A DNA stretch of 6,503 nt from Gallionellaceae bacterium. GTDB lineage: Bacteria > Pseudomonadota > Gammaproteobacteria > Burkholderiales > Gallionellaceae. The number at the start of each line of letters is the position of its first letter. The stretch's first letter is position 1. This document shows positions 5,890-6,503 of the stretch, in pieces. A model generated the notes under the pieces. The model did not search any database. It saw nothing but the letters and a program-made list of their open reading frames with translations, and was not told the origin of the DNA. The position numbers and the translations under genes are program-made. Location of the stretch: contig JAKFXW010000176.1 in the NCBI GenBank assembly GCA_021731185.1, forward strand, positions 1 to 6,503. The letters run 5' to 3'.

Positions 5890-6503
5890 ATGAGTGATTT
5901 CGCTACCCAGATTATTCATTGGCATCACCAGCATGGTCGCCACCATTTGCCTTGGCAAGGCGCAGATGCATATCGAGTGTGGCTGTCTGAAATCATGTTA
6001 CAGCAGACCCAGGTTGCAACCGTCATTCCCTACTATCAGCGGTTCGTAGATCGTTTTCCTAACCTCAGTGATATTGCACACGCCAGTGAAGAAGAAGTTT
6101 TGGAGTACTGGAGCGGGCTGGGCTATTACTCACGCGGAAGAAATTTACATCGTGCCGCGCAACAAATCATGCAGCAGCATGGTGGCATATTTCCCAATTT
6201 ATATTCAGATATACTCGCCCTGCCCGGCATAGGCCGATCCACTGCGGCTGCGATCAGTGCCTTTGCGTTTCAACAACGACAGGCAATTTTGGATGGCAAT
6301 GTTAAGCGCGTGTTGGCGCGCTTCTGTGCAATTGAAGGGTATACGGGCGATAAAAAAATAGAAGCGAAATTGTGGCAACAGGCCGAGCGGCTTTTACCGA
6401 AAAATGAAATTACAACTTATACGCAGGGGTTGATGGATTTAGGCGCGCTTATTTGCACGCGCAGCAAGCCACAATGTGTGCGCTGTCCTTTACAAAGAAA
6501 TTG
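5890..6503 (+). CDS. mutY: Adenine DNA glycosylase MutY, 5' part
   Basis: MutY removes adenine mispaired with 8-oxoguanine, protecting against G:C to T:A mutation. The first 204 residues are present and follow E. coli MutY closely: HGRHHLPWQ (15-23), WLSEIMLQQTQVATVIPYY (31-49) with catalytic E34 (E. coli E37), WSGLGYYSRGRNLH (74-87), helix-hairpin-helix LPGIGRSTA (111-119), and LDGNVKRVLAR (134-144) with catalytic D135 (E. coli D138). The iron-sulfur motif begins at C189-TRSKPQ-C196-VR-C199; the fourth ligand should follow N204, and the window ends with TG, the first two bases of that codon. The start ATG at 5890 matches family N-termini; GGTGA at 5878-5882 is a modest ribosome binding site. 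The NUDIX-like C-terminal domain that recognises 8-oxoguanine lies outside the window. The gene probably shares a transcript with the AsmA-family gene 35 bases upstream. Confidence 0.96.
   Translation, partial: MSDFATQIIHWHHQHGRHHLPWQGADAYRVWLSEIMLQQTQVATVIPYYQRFVDRFPNLSDIAHASEEEVLEYWSGLGYYSRGRNLHRAAQQIMQQHGGIFPNLYSDILALPGIGRSTAAAISAFAFQQRQAILDGNVKRVLARFCAIEGYTGDKKIEAKLWQQAERLLPKNEITTYTQGLMDLGALICTRSKPQCVRCPLQRN

Overview
The window reads as an ordinary chromosomal stretch of a Gram-negative bacterium of moderate, slightly AT-leaning base composition. A beta-proteobacterium is the best guess, possibly near Gallionellaceae, Nitrosomonadales or Methylophilaceae. The guess rests on a proton-pumping NADH dehydrogenase, an AsmA-family envelope protein placed directly before mutY (a proteobacterial arrangement), and the protein sequences themselves. 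No rRNA or other decisive taxonomic marker is present. All real genes lie on the + strand.

Layout: (1) 1-375 is the 3' end of a NuoM-type complex I subunit, read in two frames joined by an apparent one-base loss in a G run at 93-96. (2) 397-2028 is a complete second NuoM-type subunit, 21 bases downstream and clearly in the same operon. Two adjacent NuoM genes with no nuoN after them, closed by a strong terminator (2064-2106), suggest a modified complex I with a fourth antiporter-like pump, the '2M' architecture. (3) 2107-2385 is non-coding. It holds a symmetric 126-base element bounded by 20-base inverted repeats (2172-2297) and a pair of overlapping perfect palindromes (2316-2338). (4) 2386-3630 encodes an FMN-dependent nitronate monooxygenase-family protein with an unusual cysteine-rich C-terminal region. 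(5) 3686-5854 encodes an AsmA-family inner-membrane-anchored protein starting at GTG. (6) 5890-6503 is the 5' part of mutY, the adenine DNA glycosylase that removes A opposite 8-oxoguanine. The window ends inside the codon expected for the last iron-sulfur cysteine.

The main points for a second look are the tandem NuoM pair and the loss of conserved histidines in the second copy; an identical 23-base palindromic repeat inserted in the same reading frame in two unrelated genes (second nuoM and asmA, both reading PHKGTMK); and the symmetric intergenic element. No CRISPR array, tRNA, rRNA, transposase, phage gene or recognisable defence system is visible. Genes (2), (4) and (5)-(6) do not form one pathway: they are respiration, a flavin oxidase of unknown substrate, and envelope/DNA-repair housekeeping.
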